Shown here: piece after piece, positions 35,280 through 44,943 of the stretch
Layout of the letters: each line of letters begins with the position of its first letter
Position numbering within the stretch: the first letter of the stretch is position 1
DNA from: PALSA-243 sp049522755
Lineage (GTDB): Bacteria > Acidobacteriota > Terriglobia > Bryobacterales > Bryobacteraceae
Length of the DNA stretch: 64,000 nucleotides
Direction: 5' to 3'
Assembly (NCBI GenBank): GCA_049522755.1
Contig: JBEKNN010000004.1
Coordinates: 1-64,000, forward strand
The notes under the pieces: model-generated
The model's database searches: none
What the model was told of the DNA's origin: nothing
What the model saw: the letters and a program-made list of their open reading frames with translations, nothing else
Program-made: the position numbers and the translations under genes

Positions 35280-37370
35280 TTAGGCCGATTCCCTGGCCCA
35301 CACCTTTCCCTCGCGCGCGAGACCGATGAAGGCGGCAATATCCTTCGCTGCGCCGATTTCCGTTATGCCAACAGGACCCACTGCATGCGCCTTTCCGGCC
35401 AGTCCCGGGACTCCCGAGAGGCCGATAGCTTTGAGGTGCCGGCACGCGTCCATCAGGAAACCGACCGCGTCCGGACTTGAGCTAAGCGCTTCGTCACCGG
35501 CTGGCCCCGCAAGAACGGCAACGGCATCGAACAGGATCGAAGGCGACCCGCGAAGCGCCATCTCCGCCGCATGTTTCGTACCGGTGGAGTCTTCCACCCC
35601 GCCCACCTTGAGCGCGATAATCGCCGCTGCCGCTCGCTCTTTCTTGATCGCCGCTACCAGCGCATCCTTCAACTTAAGGTTGAATCCCGGCGCAAGTAGT
35701 AAGCCGACCTTGCGGCCCTTTAGTGTAGGCTTGTACTTGCCATAGAGGCGGAGCGCAGGGCTCGGATCGAGGTCAATCGGCATTATGGCCGGCTTGGCGG
35801 CGATCGCCTCGCCCGTCATACCAAGTTCGTCGGCGACGGTCTCTCCCAAGGTTCGATCGATGATATTGAGATGCCCCAGCATCTTTTGCCGGATTGCCGG
35901 GATATCCACTTTGCCCAGCTCAAAAGTCAAGGCCTCGGCAATATGCTTCCGCTCTTGCGGCGTCACCGACCGATAGAATAGCCGCGCCTGCGAGTAATGA
36001 TCGGCAAAGGATTCCGGCCGCAGCCGAACCTTGGCGGCCTCCGTGGGGATAGGCGCCGTCCGCAATCCAACCGAGGGAGACTCGCGCGCCCCGGCCGGAT
36101 CGATCGAGTTCGGTTCATAGTTCGCGCGCCCTTTCGCCGTCAGCATCTGCATGTGACCATCGCGCTGCATATTCGCAAATGGGCACTTCGGCCGGTTGAT
36201 CGGAAGCTCGTGAAAGTTCGGCGAACCCAGGCGGCTGAGCTGTGTATCCAGATAGGAGAATAGCCGCCCTTGCAGCAGCGGGTCTTCGCTGAAATCGATG
36301 CCGGGGACAATGTGACTCGGGCAGAAAGCAACTTGCTCGGTTTCGGCGAAGAAGTTATCGGGATTTCGATTCAGCACCATCTTGCCAACCATTTCGATGG
36401 GCACAGTTTCCTCCGGAATGAGTTTCGTCGCATCCAGCACATCGAACGGCAGTGCGTCGGCGGTCTTCTGATCGATGACCTGGAATCCGAATTCGAATTC
36501 GGGAAAATCACCGCTTTCAATGGCCTCAAACAGATCCCGGCGATGAAAATCCGGATCGGCGCCGCTGATCTTGACCGCCTCGTCCCACAGCACCGCAGCT
36601 GTTCCAAGCACCGGTCTCCAGTGAAATTTGACGAAGTTCGTCTTCCCCGCGGAGTTCACCAAACGGAAAGTATTCACCCCAAAACCTTCCATCATTCGCA
36701 AGGATCTCGGAATGGCCCGGTCCGACATCGCCCACATGATCATGTGCAGCGATTCCGGCATCAGCGAAACAAAATCCCAGAAGGTGTCATGGGCGCTCCC
36801 CGCCTGCGGGTAGCCGCGGTCGGCTTCCATTTTCACCGCATGGACCAAGTCCGGAAACTTGATCGCATCTTGAATAAAGAAGACCGGGATGTTGTTTCCC
36901 ACCAGATCGAAGTTCCCTTCCTGCGTATAGAATTTGACCGCGAAGCCTCGCACGTCGCGCGGCAAGTCAACCGATCCGGCGCCTCCGGCAACCGTTGAAA
37001 AACGCGCAAAGACCGGCGTTCTCACTTTTGGGTCGGCGAGAAAAGCGGCGCTTGTCACATGCTTCATAGACTTGTAAGGCTGAAAATAACCGTGCGCCGC
37101 GGAGCCCCGGGCGTGGACGATCCGCTCCGGAATCCGCTCATGATCGAAGTGCGTGATCTTTTCACGCAAAATGAAATCTTCAAGCAGCGTAGGGCCGCGT
37201 CCACCTGCCTTGAGGGAGTTCTGGTTATCGGAGATGCCGGTACCCTGATTAGTGGTGAGGACAACGCCGTCTCCCGCAGCCTGCTGATGCGTCTCGCCGC
37301 CCTTAGAGGCGGCCGCTTTCGAGGGGGCCGGTTTTTTCTTGAGCACGTCGCTTTTTTGAGGCACGCTCAA
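35280..37370 (-). CDS. katE: Large-subunit (clade 2) monofunctional catalase
   Basis: 696 residues, HPII-type. Decomposes hydrogen peroxide using heme. Visible are the distal His86 in RIVHARGSAAHGYF, Asn159 in LVGNNIPVFFIQDAIKFPD, and the proximal heme-Tyr region RLFSYLDTQLSRLGSPNFHE. A C-terminal flavodoxin/class-I-GATase-like domain (about 545-696: GRKVGLLLAPGFNLKLKDAL) distinguishes clade 2 from small catalases. The N-terminal 35 residues are Lys/Ala-rich and likely disordered. Expected cytoplasmic, often induced in stationary phase; no regulatory site was seen here. Confidence 0.93.
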   Translation of the reverse strand: MSVPQKSDVLKKKPAPSKAAASKGGETHQQAAGDGVVLTTNQGTGISDNQNSLKAGGRGPTLLEDFILREKITHFDHERIPERIVHARGSAAHGYFQPYKSMKHVTSAAFLADPKVRTPVFARFSTVAGGAGSVDLPRDVRGFAVKFYTQEGNFDLVGNNIPVFFIQDAIKFPDLVHAVKMEADRGYPQAGSAHDTFWDFVSLMPESLHMIMWAMSDRAIPRSLRMMEGFGVNTFRLVNSAGKTNFVKFHWRPVLGTAAVLWDEAVKISGADPDFHRRDLFEAIESGDFPEFEFGFQVIDQKTADALPFDVLDATKLIPEETVPIEMVGKMVLNRNPDNFFAETEQVAFCPSHIVPGIDFSEDPLLQGRLFSYLDTQLSRLGSPNFHELPINRPKCPFANMQRDGHMQMLTAKGRANYEPNSIDPAGARESPSVGLRTAPIPTEAAKVRLRPESFADHYSQARLFYRSVTPQERKHIAEALTFELGKVDIPAIRQKMLGHLNIIDRTLGETVADELGMTGEAIAAKPAIMPIDLDPSPALRLYGKYKPTLKGRKVGLLLAPGFNLKLKDALVAAIKKERAAAAIIALKVGGVEDSTGTKHAAEMALRGSPSILFDAVAVLAGPAGDEALSSSPDAVGFLMDACRHLKAIGLSGVPGLAGKAHAVGPVGITEIGAAKDIAAFIGLAREGKVWARESA

Positions 37371-37454
37371 ACGTTATCATTCTGCGGCCCGGATTTCTGT
37401 TCGGCAGCGCACGCTTCCGCTCGCGGCATGAACTAGAATGGACCAGAGTCACCC

Positions 37455-39653
37455 ATGAAGAACACACTTTACCTGAAGCCGCTCGTTCTCATCCTCGCGG
37501 CCGCATCCTCCTCGTTCGCGTTCCAGGCGGATAGGGCCGTGGAGGCCGCGCGCTGGGAGAAGCAGGCGCGCAATATCACCATCGTCCGCGACGATTGGGG
37601 CATTGCGCACATCTACGGAAAAACCGACGCCGACGCTGTCTTCGGCATGGAATACACCCAGGCCGAGGACGACTTCAATCGCGTCGAGACAAACTACCTC
37701 AATGCCATGGGGCGCCTCGCGGAGGCCGAGGGTGAGTCCCGAATCTACCAGGATTTACGGATGAAGCTCTTCATCGATCCCACCGTGCTGAAGACGCAAT
37801 ACGCCGCCAGCCCGGCGTGGCTGCAGAAGCTCATGAACGCGTTCGCCGACGGTCTGAATTTCTATCTCTACAAACATCCCGAGGTGAAACCGCGGGTCAT
37901 CCAGCGCTTCGAGCCCTGGATGGCGTTGAGCTTCACGGAGGGCAGCATCGGCGGCGATATCGAGAAGGTAAACCTCGGTCAATTGCAGGCATTCTACGGC
38001 AAAGCTCCCGCGAGTCCGCAGCCGCCTCCCGGCGAAGACCAGCCTGAAGAGCCCGGTGGATCGAACGGTATGGCCGTTGCGCCCGCGAACACTGCCGCGC
38101 ATCACGCCCTGCTATTGATCAATCCCCACACTTCTTTCTACTTCCGGTCTGAGTTACAGATGGTGAGTGACGAGGGGCTCAATGCCTATGGCGCCGCGAC
38201 CTGGGGCCAATTCTTCATCTATCAGGGCTTCAATGACCGCGCCGGCTGGATGCATACCACCAGTGGCGTCGATGCCGTGGATGAGTATCTCGAAACCGTG
38301 GTTAAAAACGTGGATAAGAAGGGTGACCGTTATTATTACAAGTACGGAGACGAGTTGCGTCCCATGGTGGCCACTGAGATCGCGGTGCCTTACAAGACTG
38401 CCAGCGGCATGGCCGAAAAGAAATTCACTGTCTATAGCACGCAGCACGGGCCCGTCGTGCGTGAGTCGAATGGTAAGTGGGTGAGCATCCGCTTGATGCA
38501 GGAGCACGTCAAGGCATTGACGCAATCTTACCTGCGCACCAAGGCGAAGGACTATAAGTCATATTGGAAGACCATGGAGCTGCAGGCTAACTCATCGAAC
38601 AACACCATCTTCGCCGACACTGACGGCGACATTGCCTACTTCCATGGCAACTACATTCCCAAACGCGATACCAGCTTCGACTGGACCAGGCCCGTGGATG
38701 GCAGCAATCCCGCGACGGAGTATCACGGGCTTCTATCCATCGAGGAGACGCCACACCTGCTGAACCCCAAGAGCGGCTGGATCTATAACTCCAACAACTG
38801 GCCGTGGTCCGCAGCCGGGCCGAGCAGCCCGAAGAAGGAAGACTATCCCGTTTATGTGGAGAGCGGCGGTGAATCGGCGCGCGGCTTGCACGCCGTCCGC
38901 GTGCTTCAGGATAGGAAGGATTTCACGCTCGATTCGCTCATTGCGGCGGCGTATGACAGCTACCTGCCATGGTTTGAGAAGCCCATCCCCGCTCTGATCA
39001 AGGCATGGGATGCAACCCCCGAGGGCAATCCCCTGAAGGCGAAAGTAGCCGAGCAGATAGGAGTGCTGCGTAAGTGGGATTTCCGCTGGGGAGTGACATC
39101 CGTCGCCACGTCGCTCGCAGTGTTCTGGGGCGATGAAGCGCGGCGGCGCGTGGGCGGCGGTAGACGGGGAGGCAGCGCCTCCGGTGACGACGCCTTCGCC
39201 AGCGCCCCGGCGGAGCAACTTTTGCAAGCCCTGGCGGCGGCGTCCGACAAACTCGCGGCCGATTTCGGGACCTGGAAAACGCCGTGGGGCGATATCAATC
39301 GATTCCAGCGCCTCAACGACGACATCGCCCCGTCCTTCGACGATGCGGGACCGAGCATTCCCGTCGGCTTTACCTCCTCGCAATGGGGCTCGCTGGCATC
39401 TTTCGGAGCGCGCGCCTATCCCGGGACGAAGAAGTGGTATGGGACTAGCGGCAATAGCTTCGTGGCTGTAGTGGAATTCGGCGACACGGTAAAGGCGAAG
39501 GCGGTGACAGCCGGTGGCGAGAGTGGCAATCCGGCGTCCAAGCACTTCAACGACGAGGCCAAGCGGTACAGCACGGGCGAACTGCGCGACGTCTATTTCT
39601 ACCGCTCGCAACTCAAGGGACACACCGAGCGAGAGTACCACCCCGGCAACTAA
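37455..39653 (+). CDS. Penicillin-acylase-family amidohydrolase (S45, acylase-like)
   Basis: 732 residues with a signal peptide (about 1-23). Ntn-hydrolase precursor that should self-cleave before the nucleophile Ser203 in GGSNGMAVAP, giving alpha (about 24-202) and beta chains. In most relatives the motif is SNxW; here Met replaces Trp. Other hallmarks are VRDDWGIAHIYGKTDADAVF, LLINPHTSF and HTTSGVDAVDEY. Relatives hydrolyse penicillin, aculeacin or acyl-homoserine lactones; the true substrate is unknown. Transcribed away from the catalase gene across an 84-base divergent gap. Confidence 0.87.
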   Translation: MKNTLYLKPLVLILAAASSSFAFQADRAVEAARWEKQARNITIVRDDWGIAHIYGKTDADAVFGMEYTQAEDDFNRVETNYLNAMGRLAEAEGESRIYQDLRMKLFIDPTVLKTQYAASPAWLQKLMNAFADGLNFYLYKHPEVKPRVIQRFEPWMALSFTEGSIGGDIEKVNLGQLQAFYGKAPASPQPPPGEDQPEEPGGSNGMAVAPANTAAHHALLLINPHTSFYFRSELQMVSDEGLNAYGAATWGQFFIYQGFNDRAGWMHTTSGVDAVDEYLETVVKNVDKKGDRYYYKYGDELRPMVATEIAVPYKTASGMAEKKFTVYSTQHGPVVRESNGKWVSIRLMQEHVKALTQSYLRTKAKDYKSYWKTMELQANSSNNTIFADTDGDIAYFHGNYIPKRDTSFDWTRPVDGSNPATEYHGLLSIEETPHLLNPKSGWIYNSNNWPWSAAGPSSPKKEDYPVYVESGGESARGLHAVRVLQDRKDFTLDSLIAAAYDSYLPWFEKPIPALIKAWDATPEGNPLKAKVAEQIGVLRKWDFRWGVTSVATSLAVFWGDEARRRVGGGRRGGSASGDDAFASAPAEQLLQALAAASDKLAADFGTWKTPWGDINRFQRLNDDIAPSFDDAGPSIPVGFTSSQWGSLASFGARAYPGTKKWYGTSGNSFVAVVEFGDTVKAKAVTAGGESGNPASKHFNDEAKRYSTGELRDVYFYRSQLKGHTEREYHPGN

Positions 39654-40247
39654 CGTGCGTTAAAATACGGCCGGTTACGTACACCGAAGCGCAGCCCCTG
39701 ACATCGAGGATACATGGCGGCAACGTTCGGGAACCTCGTGGCTGATTGCTGGTGGTGCGGGCTGTTCTCGCCGGGAATTATGAAGGCAAACGCGCCGCAC
39801 GGGACATGACCTACATACGACGCAAGGCCGACGAACTCGGCATGAAACTCGTGCCGGCTGCATAAACGCCCGAAAAACTCATCCCGCAGAATCGATGGAT
39901 TGCGATGAGTCTCCAGAGAGGGACTTCGAGACGTTGACAATCCGGCACGCGAAACAATCGAAGAAGCGAGGCTCGAAACTCAGGGGACGAATCGAATCGT
40001 GATTCTGCCCGAGAGCTCGGCCCGGGACTCCTCGCCGTGTTCCTCGAATCGGATTCGAAGAATGTCCTCGCTAGCTGGGTCGGTCACAGTCTTCGCCGAT
40101 GAGGAGCGCGCGAGGATGCGCCTTGTTGGGCGAAAGTTTTCGCCGGCGTCAAACCACGGCCGAGGTCGAAGGATCGCCGAGAGATTCCTTGACATTCCAA
40201 CAGAACAGATGGTTCCAGTCTCTTCCGTGGCAGGGAACACCGCCTTC
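39654..40247. other. Intergenic region upstream of the respiratory operon, with a small coding relic
   Basis: About 590 bases. It contains a short plus-strand frame (39746-39865, TTG start, 39 codons) ending NYEGKRAARDMTYIRRKADE then LGMKLVPAA-stop, which looks like the 3' end of a lost gene. The oxidase subunit II frame is open through 39999-40247 but has poor coding character before ATG 40248. The operon promoter must lie here; no clear hexamers were recognised. Confidence 0.45.
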
Positions 40248-41192
40248 ATGAGCCCGACGAATATTTTTGCTCCGGCATCGACACCTGCAGAATCGATATT
40301 CGGATTATCCATCCTTGTGCTCGTTACGGTGGCCGCCATCTTCGTTGTGGTATTCGGATTACTCGCCTATGTGGTGGTGAGATTCAGACGCCGCTATCAT
40401 GACCATAGCGAACCCCCTCAGATTTACGGGAGCACCCAGGTGGAACTGGCTTGGACAGTGATCCCGGTCTTGATCGTCGTCGCGCTTTTCCTCGCGTCGG
40501 CCCGCGTGATCGCTTTAGTTCAGAACGCGCGGCGCCCGCCCGGCGCGCTGGAGGTGATCGTTACCGGCCATCAGTATTGGTGGGAATTTCGGTACCCGGA
40601 TTTAAACATCACCACGGCTAACGAGCTTCACGTGCCGCTAAGCGATCCGGCGCACCCGACACCCACGTTTTTGACTCTGCTGTCTGCCGATACGGACCAC
40701 AGTTTTTGGGTTCCGCGTCTCGCTGGCAAGACCGATCTGATCCCAAATCACCCGAATTCGATGTGGATCGACCCGCATGAAAAGGGCGTCTTCCTGGGCC
40801 AATGTGCACAGTATTGCGGAACGCAGCACGCCAAGATGCTGCTCCGCGTTTACGTGGATTCACGTGCGGAATTCGATCGTTGGGTCAGCCTGCAACAACA
40901 GTCGCCGCCTGGCGGCGCCTCGCCTCTGGGGCAACGCGTGTTCGAATCGACGGCATGCGTCAACTGCCATACTGTATCCGGCGCCCGCGCCAATGGGAAG
41001 TTCGGTCCCGACCTCACGCACCTGATGACCCGCGAAACGATCGCGTCGGGCGCAGCGGCGAACACGCACGAAATGCTGCGCCTCTGGATCAAGAATCCCG
41101 ACGCCATCAAACCAGGTTCGAGAATGCCGGCCATGGGGTTGAGCGATCCCGATCTCGACGCCGTGACTGCGTATCTGGAGACGCTTCGCTGA
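40248..41192 (+). CDS. coxB: Cytochrome c oxidase subunit II with C-terminal cytochrome c domain (caa3-type)
   Basis: 314 residues. Two N-terminal membrane helices (about 15-45 and 65-90), then the CuA cupredoxin domain with ligands in CAQYCGTQHAKM (Cys186, Cys190, His194) and the Trp-rich QYWWEFRYP. A fused cytochrome c follows (CVNCH near 237, with a later MPAMG Met ligand). It takes electrons from cytochrome c and passes them to subunit I. ATG 40248 is chosen because the first helix starts soon after; AGGGA lies about 10 bases upstream. The TGA overlaps the next ATG by one base (TGATG). Confidence 0.9.
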   Translation: MSPTNIFAPASTPAESIFGLSILVLVTVAAIFVVVFGLLAYVVVRFRRRYHDHSEPPQIYGSTQVELAWTVIPVLIVVALFLASARVIALVQNARRPPGALEVIVTGHQYWWEFRYPDLNITTANELHVPLSDPAHPTPTFLTLLSADTDHSFWVPRLAGKTDLIPNHPNSMWIDPHEKGVFLGQCAQYCGTQHAKMLLRVYVDSRAEFDRWVSLQQQSPPGGASPLGQRVFESTACVNCHTVSGARANGKFGPDLTHLMTRETIASGAAANTHEMLRLWIKNPDAIKPGSRMPAMGLSDPDLDAVTAYLETLR

Positions 41193-42859
41193 TGTCGACC
41201 ACTGCGATCGCATTATCCGATGCAGCGGCGCGCCCATTGACGCTCCGCTTGCATGAGTGGGTAACTACCGTAGACCACAAGCGCCTGGGCATCCTTTACG
41301 TGGCGTACGCGTTAATCTTTCTCCTGGTAGGCGGCGTCGAAGCCACCATCATGCGCTTACAGCTTGTCCGGCCGCACAACAATTTCGTTTCTCCCCAGGC
41401 GTTCAATCGGATGTTCACGATGCACGGAACGACGATGATCTTCTTCGTCGCCATGCCTTTGATGTTCGGGTTCGCAAACTATCTCGTGCCGCTGATGATC
41501 GGCGCGCGCGATATGGCCTTCCCCCGCCTCAACGCCTTCAGTTTCTGGATGACCGCACTCGGGGGACTGTTCCTTTACTTTAGCTTTCTCGGCGGCGACG
41601 GCCTTTACGGCGCGGGGAGTGCGCCGGATGTCGGATGGTTCGCATATGCTCCCTTGACCGCGAAGACGTTCTCAGTCGGACACAGTACGGATTTCTGGAC
41701 GCTCTCGCTGCTGTCGTCCGGGATCGGGAGTATCGGAACGGCGATCAACCTCATCGCTACGATTCTGTGCATGCGCTGCCCGGGAATGACTTTGGGCAAA
41801 ATGCCGCTGCTCGTCTGGCTGAATCTTGTGATGGCGGGGCTCGTGATTCTCGCAGTGAGTCCGCTTTCCGCCGCCCAGATCATGCTTCTAATCGATCGCT
41901 ACCTTGGAGGACACTTCTTCGATACGCAGGCGGGCGGTTCAGCCGCGATCTGGATGCATTTTTTCTGGATCTTCGGGCACCCGGAAGTATACGTTCTGGT
42001 GTTGCCGGCCTTCGCGTTTGCCTCCGAAATCATCCCTGTCTTTTCACGGAAGGCAATATTTGGTTATCCGGTGATGGTGGTGGCAACCATCGCGATCGGG
42101 TTCATTGGCATGAGCGTCTGGGCGCATCATATGTTCACTATCGGCATGAGTGCGGGCGCGAATACCTTCTTCGTCCTCTCGACGATGGCCATTGCCGTAC
42201 CCACTGGCATCAAAATCTTCAACTGGCTCGCGACCATGTGGGGAGGAAAGCTTCGCTTTGCGACTCCGATGCTTTTCTGCATCGCGTTCCTGTTCCAGTT
42301 TCTAGTTGCGGGATTGACCGGAGTGACGCTGGCCGTTGCGCCACTCGATTGGCAACTCGGTAACTCTTATTACGTCGTCGCGCATTTTCACTACGTCATT
42401 GTTGGCGGCATTCTGTTCACTGTCTTCGGCGCCTTCTACTACTGGTTCCCGAAAGCGTCCGGCAAAATGCTGAACGAAGGACTGGGCAAGCTGCACTTTT
42501 GGCTTTTCCTTATTGGCTTTCATTTGACGTTTGACTTCATGCATGTTCCGGGGATTCTGGGTATGCCGCGCCGGATCTACACGTATGAGCCGGGCCGCGG
42601 CTGGGATATTTGGAATCTGCTCGTTTCGGTCGGCGTCTTGTTTCAGGCCGCGGGAGTCCTCATCTTCGCGTTCAATCTGGTCTGGTCTTATTCCCGAGGC
42701 AAGCCCGCTGGAAAGGATCCGTGGGATGCCTGGACGCTCGAGTGGTCCGCCAGTTCTCCGCCCCCGGTTTATAACTACGCCACGATCCCCACCGTGAGGA
42801 GCCGACGCCCACTATGGGACCTTAAACACCCGGAAGATCCGGATTGGAGGTACGAATGA
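41192..42859 (+). CDS. coxA: Cytochrome c oxidase subunit I
   Basis: 555 residues, about twelve membrane helices, with heme a, heme a3 and CuB. Ligand motifs: MFTMHGTTMIFF (heme a His), WIFGHPEVYVLVLP (CuB His cross-linked to Tyr, the A-family heme-copper oxidase signature), VWAHHMFT (two CuB His) and the VVAHFHYVIVGG heme pair. It reduces oxygen to water and pumps protons. The start overlaps the coxB stop; the TGA overlaps the start of subunit III. The frame is open far upstream (40802), but that part lies inside coxB and is non-coding. Confidence 0.95.
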   Translation: MSTTAIALSDAAARPLTLRLHEWVTTVDHKRLGILYVAYALIFLLVGGVEATIMRLQLVRPHNNFVSPQAFNRMFTMHGTTMIFFVAMPLMFGFANYLVPLMIGARDMAFPRLNAFSFWMTALGGLFLYFSFLGGDGLYGAGSAPDVGWFAYAPLTAKTFSVGHSTDFWTLSLLSSGIGSIGTAINLIATILCMRCPGMTLGKMPLLVWLNLVMAGLVILAVSPLSAAQIMLLIDRYLGGHFFDTQAGGSAAIWMHFFWIFGHPEVYVLVLPAFAFASEIIPVFSRKAIFGYPVMVVATIAIGFIGMSVWAHHMFTIGMSAGANTFFVLSTMAIAVPTGIKIFNWLATMWGGKLRFATPMLFCIAFLFQFLVAGLTGVTLAVAPLDWQLGNSYYVVAHFHYVIVGGILFTVFGAFYYWFPKASGKMLNEGLGKLHFWLFLIGFHLTFDFMHVPGILGMPRRIYTYEPGRGWDIWNLLVSVGVLFQAAGVLIFAFNLVWSYSRGKPAGKDPWDAWTLEWSASSPPPVYNYATIPTVRSRRPLWDLKHPEDPDWRYE

Positions 42860-43440
42860 GCGCGTACCCTGTAGCAATCGACGCTTGGCGGCTTCCTTCT
42901 CGAGGCCGAGTCGGGATGTGGTGCCTGATCGCGGCCGAGTCGGCAATATTCACCATCTTCCTGGTTGCTTACCTCTTTTACATCGGCAAGAGTCAGACCG
43001 GGCCGCGGCCCGGGAATGTTCTCCATGCGCCGATCTTTTGTACGTTCTGCCTGCTTTCGAGCAGCCTGACTATTCACGTCGCGGTGCGCAGGATAGCCGC
43101 GGGCGAAGTGGCGGCGTTTGGACGCTGGTGGCTCGCTACGATTCTGCTCGGCGCCACATTCCTGTTCGGCACTGCGCGCGAATGGAACCATCTGATTTTG
43201 TCTGATGGTCTCACTGTCAGTACGAACTTGTTCGGCACGACCTATTATTCCCTGGTTGGCCTGCATGGGTTTCACGTCACCATGGGACTGGTTGCGCTGA
43301 CTATCGTGGCCGCGTTCTATTTCGCCGGGCGGTTGGGGCGCGAACACTCCGACAGGCTGGAGGTCCTATCCATGTACTGGCATTTCGTTGACGGGGTCTG
43401 GGTCGTAGTCTTCACTGTGGTTTATGTGATGGGAGTTTAG
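42856..43440 (+). CDS. coxC: Cytochrome c oxidase subunit III
   Basis: 194 residues, five membrane helices, of the short five-helix subunit III type that lacks the first two helices. Motifs: RVGMWCLIAAESAIFTIFLV with the conserved Glu, GTTYYSLVGLHGFHVTMGLV, and SMYWHFVDGVWVVVFTVVYV. ATG 42856 overlaps the coxA stop (ATGA) and has GGAGG upstream, which decides against ATG 42844. Stabilises the catalytic subunit and supports proton uptake. Confidence 0.93.
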   Translation: MSAYPVAIDAWRLPSRGRVGMWCLIAAESAIFTIFLVAYLFYIGKSQTGPRPGNVLHAPIFCTFCLLSSSLTIHVAVRRIAAGEVAAFGRWWLATILLGATFLFGTAREWNHLILSDGLTVSTNLFGTTYYSLVGLHGFHVTMGLVALTIVAAFYFAGRLGREHSDRLEVLSMYWHFVDGVWVVVFTVVYVMGV

Positions 43441-43442
43441 CG

Positions 43443-44267
43443 ATGAACATTCCAGAGAAGATTGAAGTGCCTGCTCCCTCGGCGTGGCCCATCGTACTCG
43501 CGTTTGGCCTGACGCTCGTATTCGCGGGCATGGTCACGGCGGCTTCCCTCAGCGTTGCCGGCCTGATATTGGCGGTCGCCGGGGCAGCAGGCTGGTTCCG
43601 CGAGGTCCTGCCCATCGAGTCACACGAATGGGCGCCCGCGACCGCGGAAGAGACCCCGATTCAGCCGGAGGAGCACGCCGTGGAACGAATGACGGTCCGA
43701 GTTCCTCGCGCCTCGCTGCCGGTGGAGATTTATCCCATCTCCGCAGGCGTCAAAGGCGGCCTTGCAGGCAGCGTGGTAATGGCTGGCATGGCGGCGGCGT
43801 TCGGACTTCTGAGCGGCAATGGGATCTGGTATGCGATGAATCTCCTGGTGGCTGGACTGTTCCCCGATATGGCGGCGGAAACAGCAAGCCAACTTGGGAT
43901 CTTCAATCTTCAAGCGTTCCTGGTGGCCGCGCCGATTCACCTGCTGATCTCGCTGCTGGTCGGCCTGCTCTATGGCGCAATGCTTCCGATGGCCTCCAGA
44001 CGGCCGATTTTGTTAGGCGGTTTAGCAGCGCCGCTGGTGTGGTCGTTCCTGATCTACAGCAGCTTGGCGGTGATTAACCCCGTGATGAACCAGCGCATCA
44101 ATTGGGTTTGGTTCGTGTTCTCGCAAATTGGCTTTGGGGTTGTAGCGGGGGTGGTCGTCGCGCGCCAGGAACGAATCGGCACCCGGCAGCCTATGCCGCT
44201 GCCGGTTCGGATGGGGCTCGATGCCCCGGGCCTGATGAAAGAAGACGACCGGGAGGAAACGCGATGA
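43443..44267 (+). CDS. Multi-pass membrane protein of the respiratory operon, unknown
   Basis: 274 residues, about seven membrane segments. The first 45 residues (AWPIVLAFGLTLVFAGMVTA then two hydrophobic stretches) resemble small subunit IV-type oxidase proteins. A hydrophilic loop (about 55-100) follows, then GVKGGLAGSVVMAGMAAAFG, a His-containing APIHLLISLLVGLLYGAMLP, and two further helices. Its position, 2 bases after coxC and overlapping the cytochrome c gene, makes an oxidase or bc-complex role likely, but no known function is recognised. Confidence 0.75.
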   Translation: MNIPEKIEVPAPSAWPIVLAFGLTLVFAGMVTAASLSVAGLILAVAGAAGWFREVLPIESHEWAPATAEETPIQPEEHAVERMTVRVPRASLPVEIYPISAGVKGGLAGSVVMAGMAAAFGLLSGNGIWYAMNLLVAGLFPDMAAETASQLGIFNLQAFLVAAPIHLLISLLVGLLYGAMLPMASRRPILLGGLAAPLVWSFLIYSSLAVINPVMNQRINWVWFVFSQIGFGVVAGVVVARQERIGTRQPMPLPVRMGLDAPGLMKEDDREETR

Positions 44268-44932
44268 AGTATGCGCTCACCCTCACCGCGGTACTCACAC
44301 TGTCCTCTTGTGAAGCGCCGGGATACCGTGTTGCGCAAGAGCGCGTGATTCGGCCCGGCGAGGTTGCCAGTTTCGATGTGCTCTATGCGCAGAACTGTTC
44401 CGCATGCCACGGCGCAAAAGGAGAGGGCGCCTTGACGGTGGGAATCGGCAGGCCTGTGTATCTGGCTATCGCGGACGATTCAATTATCCGCGACGCCATC
44501 GAGAAGGGCAGGCCGGGAACACCCATGTCCGCTTTCGCCCAGAATGCCGGCGGAATGCTGACCGATGCGCAGATCGAAATCCTCGTCCGCGGGATTCGCC
44601 AGCGCTGGGGCAAGGCTCTCGAAAATTATAGTCCCCCGCCCTACGCATCGCCGCAACTCGGGGATACTGCGCGCGGTCAAAAGGTATTCATGGAATCTTG
44701 CGCCGGATGTCATGGAGCGGACGGGCGCGGCGCCCGAAGTATCTCCGACCCTTCCTATCTGTCGCTGGTCACAGATCGGCATCTGCGCACGGTAATTATC
44801 GTGGGCATGCCAAACCTTGGCATGCCCGACTGGCGCGGCCATAGCAAGCCACTGTCCGATGCGGAGATCACGGACGTGGTTGCCTGGCTTGCCGCGCAGC
44901 GAGAATCATTCTCCGCACAGGTGAAGCACTGA
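44264..44932 (+). CDS. Diheme cytochrome c lipoprotein
   Basis: 222 residues. The signal ends in TLSSCEAP, a lipobox with Cys16, so the protein is probably anchored at the outer face of the inner membrane. Two cytochrome c domains carry CSACH (about residue 45) and CAGCH (about 146); Met ligands are likely in GTPMSAF and the GMPNLGMP region. It sits between the oxidase and bc-type genes, so it is the obvious electron carrier joining them. ATG overlaps the preceding TGA and has GGGAGG upstream. Confidence 0.9.
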   Translation: MKYALTLTAVLTLSSCEAPGYRVAQERVIRPGEVASFDVLYAQNCSACHGAKGEGALTVGIGRPVYLAIADDSIIRDAIEKGRPGTPMSAFAQNAGGMLTDAQIEILVRGIRQRWGKALENYSPPPYASPQLGDTARGQKVFMESCAGCHGADGRGARSISDPSYLSLVTDRHLRTVIIVGMPNLGMPDWRGHSKPLSDAEITDVVAWLAAQRESFSAQVKH

Positions 44933-44943
44933 GGGATTTCGAT

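Noticed and set aside
38733..39641. 302-residue minus-strand frame in the acylase gene
   Set aside because: Antisense to a clear Ntn-hydrolase with signal peptide and nucleophile motif.
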